Origin: Tipula vernalis
Taxonomy: Eukaryota; Arthropoda; Insecta; Diptera; Tipulidae
Direction: 5' to 3'
Length of the DNA stretch: 64,000 bases
Assembly: GCA_958295665.1 (NCBI GenBank)
Contig: OY282560.1
Span: 265,650,168-265,714,167, forward strand
Shown: one piece after another, positions 33,858 through 46,780 of the stretch
Layout of the letters: each line of letters opens with the position of its first letter
How positions within the stretch are numbered: position 1 is the first letter of the stretch
The notes under the pieces: generated by a model
Seen by the model: the letters and a program-made list of their open reading frames with translations, nothing else
Database searches by the model: none
Told to the model about the DNA's origin: nothing
Made by a program: the position numbers and the translations under genes

Positions 33858-36050
33858 ACCTCCATTACTAACGTAAATTTAAGTTACAATGTTACTAACA
33901 ATGGGTCAATTTTCATATTTAAAAAGCCAAATGTTCCGCCACTGTTAATATATTCCACCAAAATTGTTTTTCCAAATTAAACGCTGGGTATAATTATACA
34001 TAAAAAATATATTATATTTAGTGTTTTATTTCAGTCTTTAGAAAATAAAAATATGTATGACATAATGTAAAAGATTTCCTAAAAAAAGATATAAAGGCAA
34101 GTTTAAAGCTCTCCATTGCGTCCTATCAGTCAGAACTTTAAAATATTGGAATCGTTGAAAAGCTGGAATTGTGAGCGAAAAAATATTACTGAATAATTTT
34201 TTTATGTACAAAGTATTTTTTTCCAATAAATACCTTTCGAAAACGGTTAAATCTAAACTTCTGAATTACCTATGTACGATACGACAGTGCATGTACCAAT
34301 TAAATGGCTTCTACAGATAAGTTTATTGCATCTGGAGTCAGTTGTGTTGGTTTTACGGTCTTGAGTCGGTTGACAGAATTTTGCGCAAATTTGTTACAAC
34401 TAAATTTAAGATTTGTATTTAATTGCTGAGTTTTACTCCGCCTATCTATATGTGGTTGCGTTGATTGATTTTTTGTAATTTGCGTTTTTTGAATTGTAAT
34501 GGAGGATTTTCGGTGGATAATAAAATTATTCGGCTATTTGTACCTGCCAAATTTAATAGGCTGAAGAAAACTATCATTGGCCATCTGTTTGCAGTTTGTG
34601 AAACATTGTATGTACCACAAAGCTGATCGGTAGGAACGACGCCACCCTTCGTGCTGTTATAAAACAGCATTATTGCAGGTAAAGATTTCGGCCCCTGTGA
34701 TATTACATACGATATTATGGTGGCTTTCTTTTGGAAACCAAAAATTGTAGATTTAATTGTACGAGTTTTTGTAATGGTAAACGAAGGTGGCAATATTCGT
34801 TTATTTTTTATTTTTTTTTCATTGTGTCAACTAAAGGCGTTTTTCTTCAAGTAGCTCTAGTGCCAAAGGGTAACTCGTGAACCAATAGTAGTAGTACTGT
34901 GACATTATCTCCACAATTTTGCAAATATCTGGTTAAACGTAGTATGATTTAGCCAGGCTTATTACTTAAATTGTTTCGTCCTGGCGGTTGCTGTCCACAG
35001 TAAACCTCCAGCTTAGATGTATAAAATGACACGGAATCAACCACGGACAAAATTTGTATTCCATATTTCCCTGGCTGGGTATACATTGCCTAAATGAGCA
35101 TTCCACGAAAGCTTTCTAATTTCTCGTCTACTGTAATAAAACAACCAACATTATAATTTTGTTGGCAATTTTCGTTGAATCTTTCGAGGATTTCACGAAT
35201 TGGGGCGAGTTTATCAACCAAACGGCGTCCCACACGAGTTTCGATGTTATCAAATCGAATGCACCACATGAGTTGCAGCAAATGAGTTCATGGTTGCAGC
35301 AAATATTTCCAACCTTGTGCCGTCGGCAGCCCACAAATCTCGTACATGCACATACGATGATTTATATAACCCCATCAGAAATAATAACCCAAATAAAGCA
35401 TTAACTTCTTTATAGTCGGTGGTTGAAGCATATTTCACGTCCTTATATTTTAGTTACTCTGTAAGATTTGATGACGAACGGAATATGTTTTCGGTAACTG
35501 CTCGTGTAGATTTTAATACGAACTCACTCCATATCGAGTCACCTTTACCCACTAAATCAGCATCTGACTCATGACATTCGTATATATTTGAATCAAGTAC
35601 TTGTTCTATTTCAGAATCATGATTGCTAAACTATTCTAAGTCTTCCGTTTCACTTACATCTGACCCATCGACAAGGTCCTCACTGACTAACTCGGCGCGT
35701 AGCCGATTTTTCTGACGTTTATAATCATCCATTTTAAATTTTAAAATCTACAATTATCTAAATAAATACTTAATTAATTATTTACTAACGTGGGTCAAAA
35801 TGACCCTAATTCACCTTGAATATTTTAACACTGTTACTAACGTGGGTCAAAATGATCCAGACACTTTCTAAAATAACTACCCACTTCCTTTGGGAATCAA
35901 AACCACATTAAAAACTGTTTCGACATGGCAAGAAAAGATTGAGGTTAGATACCAAGTAACATGAAGTTAATTACAATTCGTTTTCTATGTTTTTTTTTTT
36001 TAATTTTCATTGCAATGGGTCAATTTGACCCAGACGTTAGTAACCGAGGT
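33858..36050 (-). mobile_element. piggyBac element, 2.2 kb, defective
   Basis: The ends ACCTCCATTACTAACGT (33858..33874) and its imperfect complement (36034..36050) form terminal repeats. A TTAA precedes the left end at 33854..33857. On the right the site reads TGAA, a mutated TTAA. Subterminal copies of TTACTAACGTGGGTCAAAAT lie at about 35788 and 35837, and GGGTCAATTT-like motifs near both ends. The interior holds a broken transposase on the minus strand. piggyBac elements insert at TTAA and normally excise precisely. The element is inserted in or just past the hAT remnant. Confidence 0.75.
34440..35733 (-). pseudogene. piggyBac transposase, decayed
   Basis: Minus-strand pieces in order: an acidic N-terminus (near 35733..35600), NALFGLLFLMGLYKSS and DLWAADG near 35340, VDEKLESFRG near 35110, and the C-terminal FYNSTKGGVVPTDQLCGTY with RRWPM-like WPMIVFFSLLN near 34640..34560. 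These are recognisable piggyBac blocks, including the DDE-region VDE and GG(V)-x-x-D segments. Stops and frame changes separate them, and the central part between the two segments is much shorter or scrambled. It is not functional. Confidence 0.75.
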
Positions 36051-36924
36051 TGAAGAAATTGTGATTTTAGTTATTAATACATAAAGACCTGAAAATGTGA
36101 ATGAATTGTGATAATGAATTGTTACCAAATAGATGTGATTAGTGCTGCCATTCTGAAAACTTTAAACGGAGTACTTTTAAAATTTTCAGAGGAGTATTTC
36201 CAGTCAGAAGGAGGTACATACGAAATACAACAATTACACCTTAGGCATAAATAATTGTTGGTATTTTTTGTTAAAAAAAATCATAATCGAGCAAACAACA
36301 CTAAAATTGTTTTTAGTTTTTGAGCCAAATTTGAATATTAAAATAAAACTGTAGTATTTATTGGTTTAGAGCTCTTTACCTATTTTACTATTAAAGCGCT
36401 AAGCTTGCTCGAGCTACACAGGTTTTTTTAACACCGCCACAATTCTCCACAAAATCACAGATATTTTTAGATTAATGTTTTGAGATATTAAAGTTTTTCT
36501 CATAGAGAAGAGTACCAATCAGCGAAGCCGTAAGCGAAATTTTTAATTTTGAGCTATTTTTACCTAAATTTTACATGGTAAATGGGAAAATTTATCTTAA
36601 AGCAATGTTAGCTTCGAATCATTTTTATTTTCAAACGCGTAATTTTGTCACTTATTGGAAGTTATTTTGGTGCAATTTAAAGAAATATTATTGCCAGACG
36701 ATTCCACAGTAGGTACCTAGGGTGCCCAGGTCAAAAATGACTAAACCAGGATGACGTCTGAAAAAATCGCCTTAAAAAAACAAGTCTCGAAATATGTTAT
36801 GTATTTGATTTAAAAAAAATTTGCTGTATAAAATTGGTTTGGTGGGGACGACTGGTCACAAAACATGCACGAGGTGAAATCTCTTCTTGAAAAGTTTTAA
36901 ACCCGCTGGCTTAATTCATATTGG
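36051..36924. other. AT-rich intron sequence after the piggyBac element
   Basis: No gene. At 36146 the text AGTGCTGCCATTCTG resembles the reverse complement of 39337..39351, discussed as a possible outer pair. Confidence 0.4.
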
Positions 36925-38350
36925 TTAAGTCAAATAATAAATTTCAATGGAATTTGTGGTAATCACAACAGTTCCATTTGGGTCAGGGATAGATTTCTTA
37001 AATAAAATATGGCCAGAATTCAACAAATATCAGTATCTTTAACAATACACTATAATGACACTTTGCTTATTAGAAAAAAAAAATTGGGGAAATTAAATTT
37101 GCCAAAGAAAAATTTGTTTTTTACTTTAATAACCACTCCAGCCCTTTACTACATTGCCATGCTCCAGCACCAAATGGAGTACGGTTGTCAATGGATTTTA
37201 GTGAAATTTTATTTTTGAGTTATTAAGCCGATTCTGTAAGAAATTCCTAATATAAAACCGAATTATTCACGCTCTGAAAATTTCTTGGGTCACCTTATTT
37301 GGAGTCGGATTTGTTTAATAAATAAACCCTTCCGCGTGGAGTGCCCTACACGTGTACGTCATGCGTAAAATCATCTCTACTGCAGAGTGCCGTACACGTG
37401 TACTCCATTATAAAACACGAACTTTAACAAGACACCGTGAATTATTTTAGATGCTATTTGTATAAAGTACATTTAAAAGTTTTCGTTTAATTTCCTCCTC
37501 CCGCAACTCACGTAGTAATTGAAACTTTTAACTCCCACGCGGAAGGGTTAATAAACTAATCCAATAAATATTACGGAACACCACTAATGATATTTTGGCT
37601 GATGCCATTTATTAAACATTGTTTCACGAATCATTGTTTTCTTTTTTTTACATAGACAACCAGCCAGTGTACTACGTCTCCAGCTTCAGAATTTATATCT
37701 GAGATTTGAAATGTTAAGTCGATTCTTTAAGTTATTCCTAATATACAATTTTTTAATTCTGGCTTTGGAAAATTTCTTCGGCCATATCATCTGGAGGCAG
37801 ATTTCTTAATTAAACCATGGTTCAAATTCAGGATATTTTTGGGTTGAAACTTTAAATCACAAATGATATTCGCTAAATCTATTTGTATATACTTAGCTAA
37901 TTCAGACTACCTTCTCAGTTTCCAGCATCAAATGTATGAATATATAGTTACTATTATAAAACCTATTATTTTATAGCCTTAAAAGGATTTCTGCCATTTC
38001 AGCCCTACGGCTGGGATCAGAATTTTTAAAATAAAACATGGCCCAACGGCAAGAAATATTTTGGAATACTACTCGTACTAGTGATTTTACGATCGAGACC
38101 ATAACTCAAAAATTAGATTTGCCAGTTTTGATTTTCCATACACAGTCAACCCAGACAATTTTCTTCGACTCCACCACCGACTGGGACACAAACATTTATC
38201 GATATATTGTATTTTACTGAAATTTTATTTCGGAGATATTAAAGAGTTCCTAACCTTAAACATACCACATCAAGTCCTGAAGAATTTTTTGGGCCAATCA
38301 TTTGCGCAGGAATTCGAGTTAAATTTCGTTGAAATTATTATTTTTCCGAT
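36925..38350 (+). repeat. Degenerate tandem repeat, unit about 260-290 bp, at least 4.5 copies
   Basis: Units start at about 36925, 37217, 37713, 37971 and 38233. Each has the same order of blocks: GAGATATTAAGTCGATTCT-like, TTCCTAATAT-like, AAAATTTCTTGGGCCA-like, GGATTTCTTAAATAAAA-like, CATGGCC(A/C)(A/G)-like, CCAGCATCAAATG-like and GAAATTTTATTTCTGAG-like. The second unit is stretched to ~496 bp by a 221-bp MITE at 37327..37547. Short open frames in the units are not conserved between copies. It looks like an old satellite-type array; function is unknown. Confidence 0.65.
37327..37547. mobile_element. piggyBac-type MITE inside the tandem repeat
   Basis: 221 bp, ends CCCTTCCGCGTGG and its complement, with TTAA at 37548..37551 on the right and a mutated TAAA at 37323..37326 on the left. 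Inside are two copies of GTGCC(C/G)TACACGTGTAC, containing the palindrome TACACGTGTA. The CCC start and TTAA target suit the piggyBac superfamily. It has no coding capacity. Confidence 0.7.
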
Positions 38351-38582
38351 CGCTCAAAAACCAGAAAAATGTAAGGCATTTTCCTGTGTGCCCTCAGAAG
38401 TTTGAAAAAACAGAACAGGTTCAGAGTAACTATGACGTCTGGTCACCGTATTCCTACCCAGTCATACCAAGGCGAGAAGGAGAATCTCAAAATAAAACTG
38501 AAAGACAATTTCTGCTTTCAACATTTAACCTTGCCAAACAAGAAATATGTAAGGGAGTCTGGATTTTATTCAAATGAAAACA

Positions 38583-38760
38583 AAGGATTTGAGAACACTG
38601 CGTAAATTAAGACTTCCATATAAGTTTCAAGTCTGGAAAGGTTAAATAAACACAGAAATTATCTTACAGTATTATTTTTTTATAGAGGTCCTAGTAAAAG
38701 CTTAATGAAGGATTTGAAAATGTTGTAAATCCAGATTTCCATACCTAGTTTTTGTCCATA
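38583..38760 (+). repeat. Weak tandem repeat, period about 123 bp
   Basis: AAGGATTTGAGAACACTGC...TTCCATATAAGTTT (38583) and AAGGATTTGAAAATGTTGT...TTCCATACCTAGTTT (38706) align over about 45 bp. Confidence 0.4.
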
Positions 38761-39292
38761 CATCGTCCATACACCGCATAGTTTGTCTTGTAGCGCAATT
38801 TCTATATTCAAGTGATCCTAATCTGAATATTTAACCAAAGCAGATACAAGTTTTTTGTTAAATTGAGGTAATCATTTTCAGGTTTGAGTTTATCTGGTGC
38901 CCTGATGCTTTTATAAGTTGAGTGCCTTGATATTTTTATAAATCTTAATAAACTCGGAATTATCTTTTTATAAGTTTTACCAACAAATCTTCAGATTCTG
39001 AAGAAAAATCATTGTGAAGTTGAAGTAATTTAGTTCGCAAATTTCACATGTTTGAATTGATATTCTCTACTAAAGTGACTGACACATTACTGCAAGAAAA
39101 CCGTTTAGAGGGTTTTATACAAATAAAACTGTATTGCTTAATTTCTTCTCAACTTTCTACTGCACTAACAATGCATCAAAAGACTTGGTTTTGCGTATAT
39201 TTTAAACAATTTCAGGCAATGTAGGTACCGCAGTTATTACAACAGGGGAGTACAAAATGAAAGTGCGGATCACAGGAGTAAGCACTAGGCGA

Positions 39293-39335
39293 AAGTAGTA
39301 CAACAGGCGAAAGTAGTACATACTCCGATCGTACT
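39293..39335 (+). repeat. Two copies of AGGCGAAAGTAGTAC
   Basis: Direct repeats of a 15-bp motif spaced by three bases, just upstream of a hairpin element. Confidence 0.5.
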
Positions 39336-39356
39336 CACTTCGGACAGCACCCATAA

Positions 39357-39591
39357 GATCTTATTACTAGAAAGAAAAAGTTTGTCTGTATTAAATCAAT
39401 AAGATTCTTTCGGCTTTTTATAGACAAAATATATTAAAAATAATGGCATTCACAACAATTTGGTAGATATACATATTTATGAATGATTCTTAATTTTTTC
39501 TGATTAACAAGTCGAAATTGTTGAGAATGCCATTATTTTTAATATATTTTGTCTATAAAAATCCGAAAGAATTTTATTGATCTTATTACTA
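39357..39591. mobile_element. Hairpin MITE with 67-bp arms
   Basis: 39395..39461 and 39515..39581 are nearly perfect inverted repeats around a 53-bp loop. GATCTTATTACTA is present as a direct 13-bp repeat at 39357..39369 and 39579..39591. The left copy is 25 bp away from the arm, so the repeats may mark a target duplication of a slightly larger insertion. Confidence 0.6.
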
Positions 39592-42523
39592 TTGAAGTTA
39601 TTAGTTTTATTTAAATGAAAAATGCAATTATACTATATATATAAATGTGCAGATATAACTAATAAAATAGTCGTTTAATTAAAGAAAAAAAACAATTGGA
39701 TACATTTGGATAAATTTTTTTTAAATTGGTAGGTTGTTTAATTTGGCTTTATCAGTCGCAACTCGTTTACGTTGCCTTGCATTTTTGAGACCCCGGTTTT
39801 TGAGTTTTATACTTTTTAACGCAGTTCTTAGAATAACAGATATTTTTGTTTGTACATAATCTTACAAATTATTACAACTGACATTTCACAAGCAAAGAAA
39901 GTTGTATTATAAACTAAACACCCGGTGTTGATAATTAAAATACATATTTTGGAGAACCGATATGATTTCGAAAAACTGAGTGCCATATTTATGGTAACGA
40001 CTGTACCAAAACCACAATGTCACTGTGACATTTTTATATCGATTTTCAGATGGATTAAAATTTTAAATTTACTTCAGCGACTAAAATGCATACATAATAT
40101 CGTACTAAATTTGTTACAAATAATTGCAATCATTCTCAGAATCCACAAATCATTAAATAAAACACAAGAATATAATAAAACAAAAAACTGTACGTATAAA
40201 CCACAAAACCACGTATTATAAACCATAAAACCACTCAATAGCAACCATAGTCATCATTAAAATCATCCAATCAACCTTAAATTAAACCGAAAACAATAAA
40301 GTATTGAATTTCAATTCAATTCATAGGAAAGTTATTTTCTAAACAAGGAAAATTTTACAACATAAATAAAACCAAAAAAATCGAAATAGTAGATACTAAA
40401 TTTTGTACTTGAACAATATTCAAAAATTGGGTGGTTTTGTTTTTGCTTCAAATGAAAGCCGATGTAGAAACTTGTGGAGGAACCCAGAAAAACTACCACC
40501 ATTCATCATCATTATACAAATATCTCATTGATAAATAAAACAATAATTTTATTATACGGTGATTATGTTCCTTATGCTACAGTTAATACAGTTGTTTAAC
40601 AAAGCCCCAAAAGATTCAATAAAAAAATTGTTTATTACAATAAAAATCATAATAAATTGAAGGCATTTTCTTAATTAACATTTTTATTGATAGACTTTGT
40701 ACATGGTTTTTAGAAATTGAATTGTTATATAAAAGTAGTTTTATCTAATTAGATAATTGTAAATATTGAAATAAATTCAAACAATTGAAGTTATATAATA
40801 TTGCGATTTATGTTCAATTTCGTAATTTTGAATTTCACGTTTTAAACCAATTTGTATTTTATAAGTACCTAAAATATTTTATATTAAATTTTTTTATTTT
40901 CAATATATTTACTTTAATTAAATATTGTACATAAAATAATGGCCTGGGATAACTTCACACACGGGTATGTGTGTTAGCTTGATAAAATACACAAACGAAA
41001 AAAATCAAAAATCTCTCAGCTACATAAAACAATGAATTTTTCTCGGTGTGTTATTCGGATTGAAAGGCCTTTGGCTATGCAAGTATCACTTTTAATCGTA
41101 ATGACACAATATGTATACTAGTTGTTACGAAAAAGTACCATTTTTAGTAAATTTTTCCCTGATAGACCATCTGCCTATGTATTCCGATAGTATTTATACT
41201 CAACTGTGGTAAGTTATTTAAGTAAGAATAAAGAATATCCATAGATGATATAGTTAAAAGCGGCTTGCCATTATTGTGACGTATGACGAAGATATTACGA
41301 ATACACATTTTTCCAATTTTTCCTTCCTGTTTCCACTTATTTACCGTTTTTATTAGTTTTAGATTGTGTATTTGGTATTCATAGAAGAAGCAAAGATTTG
41401 GCTTATAAATAAAGATCTCGTAGTTTCATTTTCCATCAATTGTATCTATGACATTCAATTCCTTCAATCTAATAATAAAAACTTTGATGACGTTACTTAA
41501 TCTACAAACGGTTCCTTTAGACTTGAAAATATGACGTCTTCTAGTTTGAAAAGTAGCACTTCCGAAAGTTTGTGAAGCACTTCGTCTGCTGATACGAAAT
41601 TGATCTTGGAAAATTGGTGATAATCATCTGAGACGCGGGGTATTGGGGGTTAACAAAAAAGATTGTTCATTTACATTTCTTGTTTTTTTGATACGGTATC
41701 ATATATGTAATTAGTATTTACACAAGTTTAAGGTTAACAAAAAACCTGGCAAAAACACTTCTCATTGATTCTTATTACTCGCGCACGCACAAAAATGAAT
41801 ATATTATTAGGCTTCTGGCTCTGACCATCAGTAAGACAGATAGAAAGCTGAGTCCATGTGTGAATTAGTTAAAAACTATAGTGAACCATTTTTGGTTAAA
41901 CAAATTATAATAAATATACTTACCACAAAAAAAAAAATTGTGTGACGGTAGGGAGCGAGTATAAACTTTGGCGAGTTGAAAAAACCTAACCTAATTTTTT
42001 TAGTAATGGTTCAGGGAATGTTATAAGCACTTATACTTTTAATAAAAGTAATAAAATAGACAAAAGAAATTGTAAAATGATTTGTATAATTTGGTAGATA
42101 CAAATACTTGAAAATGATAATTTGTGTTTGCCAAATCATTAATTAGATTTTTTTAACATATTCACTCACAGGAATAAATACAAAGAAACATTTATCATAT
42201 TTTGTTTTCTTTTGTTTAGTTGCGTTAACACTGTGCCGTACTGAAGTGATGTGTTAATCTCTATATAGGCAGTAGTCCATTGATGTGACAAGAAAACTGT
42301 GTAAATAGTGAGGACACAATATAGTATTTATCAAGTCGACTTAAATTTTTATATAAAGACATATCGTCACCTCACAATTCAACTATTGTATGTGCAGTAA
42401 ACTCAAGTATTTGTGAAATGAATGAATGGAAATGCTTGAATAAAATGAATGAACTGCCACAATTCCTTTTAGCCTCCATCTTGCATCACGGAACCTAAAT
42501 ATGGCTATTTATTCTACAGGTAT
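39592..42523. other. Long AT-rich intergenic or intronic stretch
   Basis: No supported gene or element. A short CCTAACCTAA occurs near 41985. The reading frame at 39925..40221 has no recognisable similarity and biased AT-rich codons. Confidence 0.5.
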
Positions 42524-43470
42524 ACTGAAAAAAATATATTGCATTTCAATTACGAATGGCGTTCATTAACCAAAATTTGTACTATTAAAGTAAAAATTAC
42601 TATATCTACGTAAAAAAAACGAAATTTAGAAAAAAATCATGAAAATTTGTGCATTAATGGTACTAATCACAGTTCATCAAACATAAGTATAAACTAAAAA
42701 ATGGTTTAGTTTATTGTACTATACATATAATACATTCACATGTTGTTTGCGTATTAGTGAAACTTCCATGATTTTATTAAAAAAACATATTTATGAACAG
42801 TTCATAATATTTATGAAAAAGACTATGATGAAAATTTATTTTAAATACTTATTGTTCATCATATTAACGAAAGTGGCTCTATACTTAAGTTTTTTATTTC
42901 TTCACCACTGCGCTGCACAGATTTTACGAATTTAGTCATCAAACAACACAAAAATTTGCATTATTACTACGAATCACTATATATAAATATTATGTAATAT
43001 TGGTTATAAATTATGAACCCGTTCCTGCATTTTATGCATTATTTTCAATATATTTATGAAAATAATCATCATATTTGTCAATTATTCATAACCACTGCGC
43101 ACTCCATTCTTCCTACATATGAATAATGAATTTCTAACTTAAATGTATGAATTTATTCGTTAATGTGATTTACCATTTCATTAGTATTATGAAAAATTTC
43201 ATCTTATCTTCTATTGTTTACGTTAATAATAAGAACCTATTCATCCACAAATGCTATTATCTGCATTAAAATTATAACGTTTTTCGTATCTTATATGAAT
43301 CGAATCATCAACTTAAGTAGTCAAGATTAAAATAAAAAATTTTATCTGTTTCACTATATTAACGTATGATTTTCGTTCTATTAACGAAGGGTCGTATCGG
43401 CTCAGTTTTAACGAATTTTTCTTACTATTAATGCAGTTTTTGTCTACATTAATGCAGGATTTTTTTCAGT
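42524..43470. mobile_element. MITE-like element with ACTGAAAAAAAT ends
   Basis: The left end ACTGAAAAAAATATATTGCA (42524..42543) mirrors the right end (43452..43470) as an imperfect inverted repeat of about 20 bp. TTAATGCA and TTAACGAA motifs are repeated inside, mostly near the right end. No target duplication is clear and no protein is encoded. Confidence 0.45.
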
Positions 43471-43731
43471 GATAGTGTGCACTAAGACTTTCTTTTTTTC
43501 AAATCTTTCGCCAAGCCGTTTTTAATCACTGTGAATTTCCAAAAATTTGAAAAAGTTAAAAAAACAACTTTGAAGTCCAATCGGTCCAATAATTCTGGCC
43601 TTCAATACATAACCTAAATTCTGACCTTCAATACATAAAATAAAATAATAAAATTTAACATGTTTGAGTATTAATGATTTCTGGTTTTAAAGCCTATTTT
43701 GAATAAAAATATTAATTTTTAATTTAACGTT

Positions 43732-43774
43732 TCAAATGGTTCTAATCTAAAAGCAAAGTACAAAAATACAAGTC
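43732..43774. repeat. Direct repeat R1 beside the Penelope-like element
   Basis: The 43-bp segment starting CAAATGGTTCTAATCTAAAAG recurs at 44293..44345 with a 7-bp insertion, so the left inverted arm is flanked by two direct copies. Confidence 0.7.
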
Positions 43775-44292
43775 ATCACAAACAAGTCACCACAAGTTGT
43801 AAAAAAAAAATGTTTTGGCCATAAATTAATTTGGTCATTTTGTTATCCACTAAGTATGTTGATTCTAACCGTATTGGACAGAAGCCAAATTAAGCGAGAA
43901 CTGTTATTTAAGTATCCAGGCATATGCCGTATATCCAGTTAAGCCGCCTTTTGAGGTCGTATGCTAATGCAAATATTGAAGGTGGAAGTCATTTAAAGAA
44001 GGTCATCATGGTGAGCAGTTGGAAGAAAACAACTAAACCGTTTGTTGGCTTTGAAGTTATGTATCTGATTATTTTCATTTCTATAATTGTTTCAATGTTC
44101 TAGTTTTTTTTCTCCGTTAACGTAGATTCAGTAATTATTTCATTTTGGTTGTCACTTATTTTTTCTAAATTTAGTAGTAACTTTTATCTGAGACAGTTAA
44201 TTATTTTAACAGCTTTCCGGCTGTATATTTCTGAATTTATTTTTGTTGTTCACTCCGTGCGCGAAATTTATTAAGTTTTATTTTTTTTCTTG

Positions 44293-44345
44293 CAAATGGT
44301 TCTAAATAAATCTAATCTAAAAGCAAAATACAAAAATACAAGTCA
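44293..44345. repeat. Direct repeat R2 beside the Penelope-like element
   Basis: The second copy of the 43-bp segment at 43732..43774, between the left arm and the coding body. Confidence 0.7.
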
Positions 44346-44659
44346 AAAAATAATAATTTTTCTGTGGAAACTAGTTCACAGAGGTCACAGAGGTTCAAAT
44401 TTGTACAAGATTTAAAATAAAAAATGCAACTGAAACTAGGGATATCAGGGGCAAAACAATCAGATGGATTGAAAAAACAGAATCTCCAATAGTAGAACAA
44501 ACCAAATGTCAATATGTATCAAGAGTTCAAGACAATACATAAAACATATTTGCCTACGTAACGTGATATGGAATTGGTTTATAATCAAATGATTATACAT
44601 ATTTTAGAGATACGTGCAATTAGATTGTTTGTTCAAACAGTTTGGATTCATCTTAATGT

Positions 44660-46780
44660 AAATCATTTCAAGAACTCTTCTTGTGGTATGTTTTTGTTCC
44701 CTACAAAGAGTTTTGACATCGTCGAGGAATATAGTATATGATTGGATTCGTGTAAATGACTTGAAAGTGCTTTGGTCAGATTTGAATATGTTTTTTTAAG
44801 AGTACATTTTTTTGCATCTCTTTTTTGTTGGTTAAAACGTGTTCCCAACAATTGCTTTGTTTGTCCAATATACGACTGATTGTATTTACAAGTAATTTTA
44901 TATACCACATTTGTGTTATCGTTCAAGTGTGTATAGGGACTTTTTTGGCAGAAAAGAGTAACGTACTCAGGGTATTATGTGCTCTGCCGACGGTCCTGAA
45001 ATTATTTTTTTTAAGACAATAGCATAGTTTTTCATGTAGCGACTTAACGTATGGAATCGTAATGGTTTTTACCCGGCCATAATTTATTAATGGATCAACT
45101 TCTACTGACTGGTTATTACTGTGGCATGTTGAATGTTTGTAAATGGTTCATTTAATTATCGGATTGAAAAAAGAATGCGGATAGTTATTGCTAAAAAGGG
45201 TTGATTTAAGACGATTGAAATTAGATCCATGGAAAGCTGGATCAGATAATTAAGAGAAAGATAGAGGTAAATGAGAATTAAAATTTAAGTATCACCAGAC
45301 CAGGTTGACTTGTGAAACCGCAGTCAGTAGAAAGCGAGCCATCTGCATTATGTATGATAAGCAAATCTAAAAATGCTAATTTGTTATTGTTTTCCATTTC
45401 TATTGTGAATTTGAAATTGTTGTTGAATGCATTAAAAGTTTCGAAAATTTTTTTGTTTAGAGATAGCCGTAACTATGTCATATACATACTATATATCGAA
45501 CTACATATCGAAAATAAATGGCAGCGGGAAAATCAAAAGAGCTCAGGACATTCATCTCCACAAATTCCATGACCAACTCGGCAACTGCTGGGCTAACCGG
45601 GGAACCAAAAGACTGTCTGTAAAAATTACCGTTAAAGAAGAATTCGCAGTTGTGGAGGATGAATTCCATTGCTTCGATAAACAGTGTTTTCTTCAACTTA
45701 ATTTTTCGAGTTATTTTTAATTTCTTTCCACCTAACACTCAACAAGACTAAAACTAAACTACAATCTATATTGGTGAAAAGCGACACTACATCTAATGAT
45801 AAAATTATGAAGTCCTGTGGTAAGATGATATTCTGAATTTTTTGTTTAAAATCAGCTGAGTTTTTTACAGTTCTTGCAGATTTTCTTACGGTGTTGTTCA
45901 AAATCCGGGACATGAAGGGAGGGGTACCAACCGAGCTCACAATGGGTCGGTATAGAGTGTTCAGTTTATGAATTTTGGGCAAACCATAAAGTTTGGCTCC
46001 CACGCCATGATGCCATCTTAAAAATTTAGCTTCCGTCTCCATTATTCTACCCTCATTTTGCCACACTATAGTCATACGGTTTAACTTGCATTGTACGGAT
46101 GCAGTATGGTCTTTTTTAATAGATTGGTAGATATTCGTTTCTGCTAGCATAAATTGTAGCTTGTTCATATAATCAGAGCATTTTACCACCACGGTGGTAT
46201 TACCTTTGTCAGCTATTGTTACCAAAACACACTGGAATTTAGACGTTTCTTATGTTTGTCACTATTTTTGAAGTTAGTCAAAATATTGACAAATTCATTA
46301 CGGGGTAGAGGTTTATCATGCTGTTCATCCGTATTATAAATCAGTGCTTCTTCAATTTCTGCAATAATCTGGATATAGGGAAAAGATTTATTAGAAACTG
46401 GAGCGCAAAATGTTCACCTAGTTTGAGAATATTTGACACCCTATCTGGAATTTCAGTATCTGATAAATTTACTAGCCATTGATAATCCATTTCAAGGCAA
46501 GATGATGTTGGGCTGTTGTTACTTGTCTCTCCATTTTCTTCAATTTCTTGTTGAACTGAATTACGTGTCATATTGCTGAACTTTGTTTTGTGGATTGATT
46601 TTATGCGATAAAATGTGTTGCCAAAATATTCAAGTTTGATTTTCAAATTTCTAAAAAAATAGGGAAAAATGGAATTTTTTATATTTAAAAGCTTATAACT
46701 AATTAATCTTCTTAATCTATTGATGTAGCTGAAGTACTCGGCAATCTGCTGGTTTACCACAGCGAAGATGAATCGACTTT
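44660..46780 (-). pseudogene. Penelope-type RT plus GIY-YIG endonuclease, broken
   Basis: The N-terminal region has WLVNLSDTEIPDRVSNILKLG near 46480..46420. The RT begins IADKGNTTVVV near 46215, with AKLYGLPKIHK and RPIVSSVGTPPFMS near 45990..45910, FIILSLDVVSLFTNI near 45800 carrying the first Asp, and FGSPVSPAVAELVMEF near 45600. The catalytic position expected as Y-x-D-D reads YVVRYI near 45500, so the active site is lost. The GIY-YIG domain is at 44926..44663 (VVYKITC, then YIGQTK), followed by an H-rich end. At least three frame changes separate the parts. GIY-YIG nicks the target and RT primes from it. Confidence 0.78.

Noticed and set aside
37009..38220. Short plus-strand frames beginning MARIQQI and MAQRQEI
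   Set aside because: They lie in equivalent places of repeat units but the frames are not conserved between units.
36925..38350. CRISPR-like array
   Set aside because: Units are ~260 bp, degenerate and without spacers; eukaryotic context.
39925..40221. 98-codon plus-strand frame
   Set aside because: AT-driven composition and no recognisable motif.
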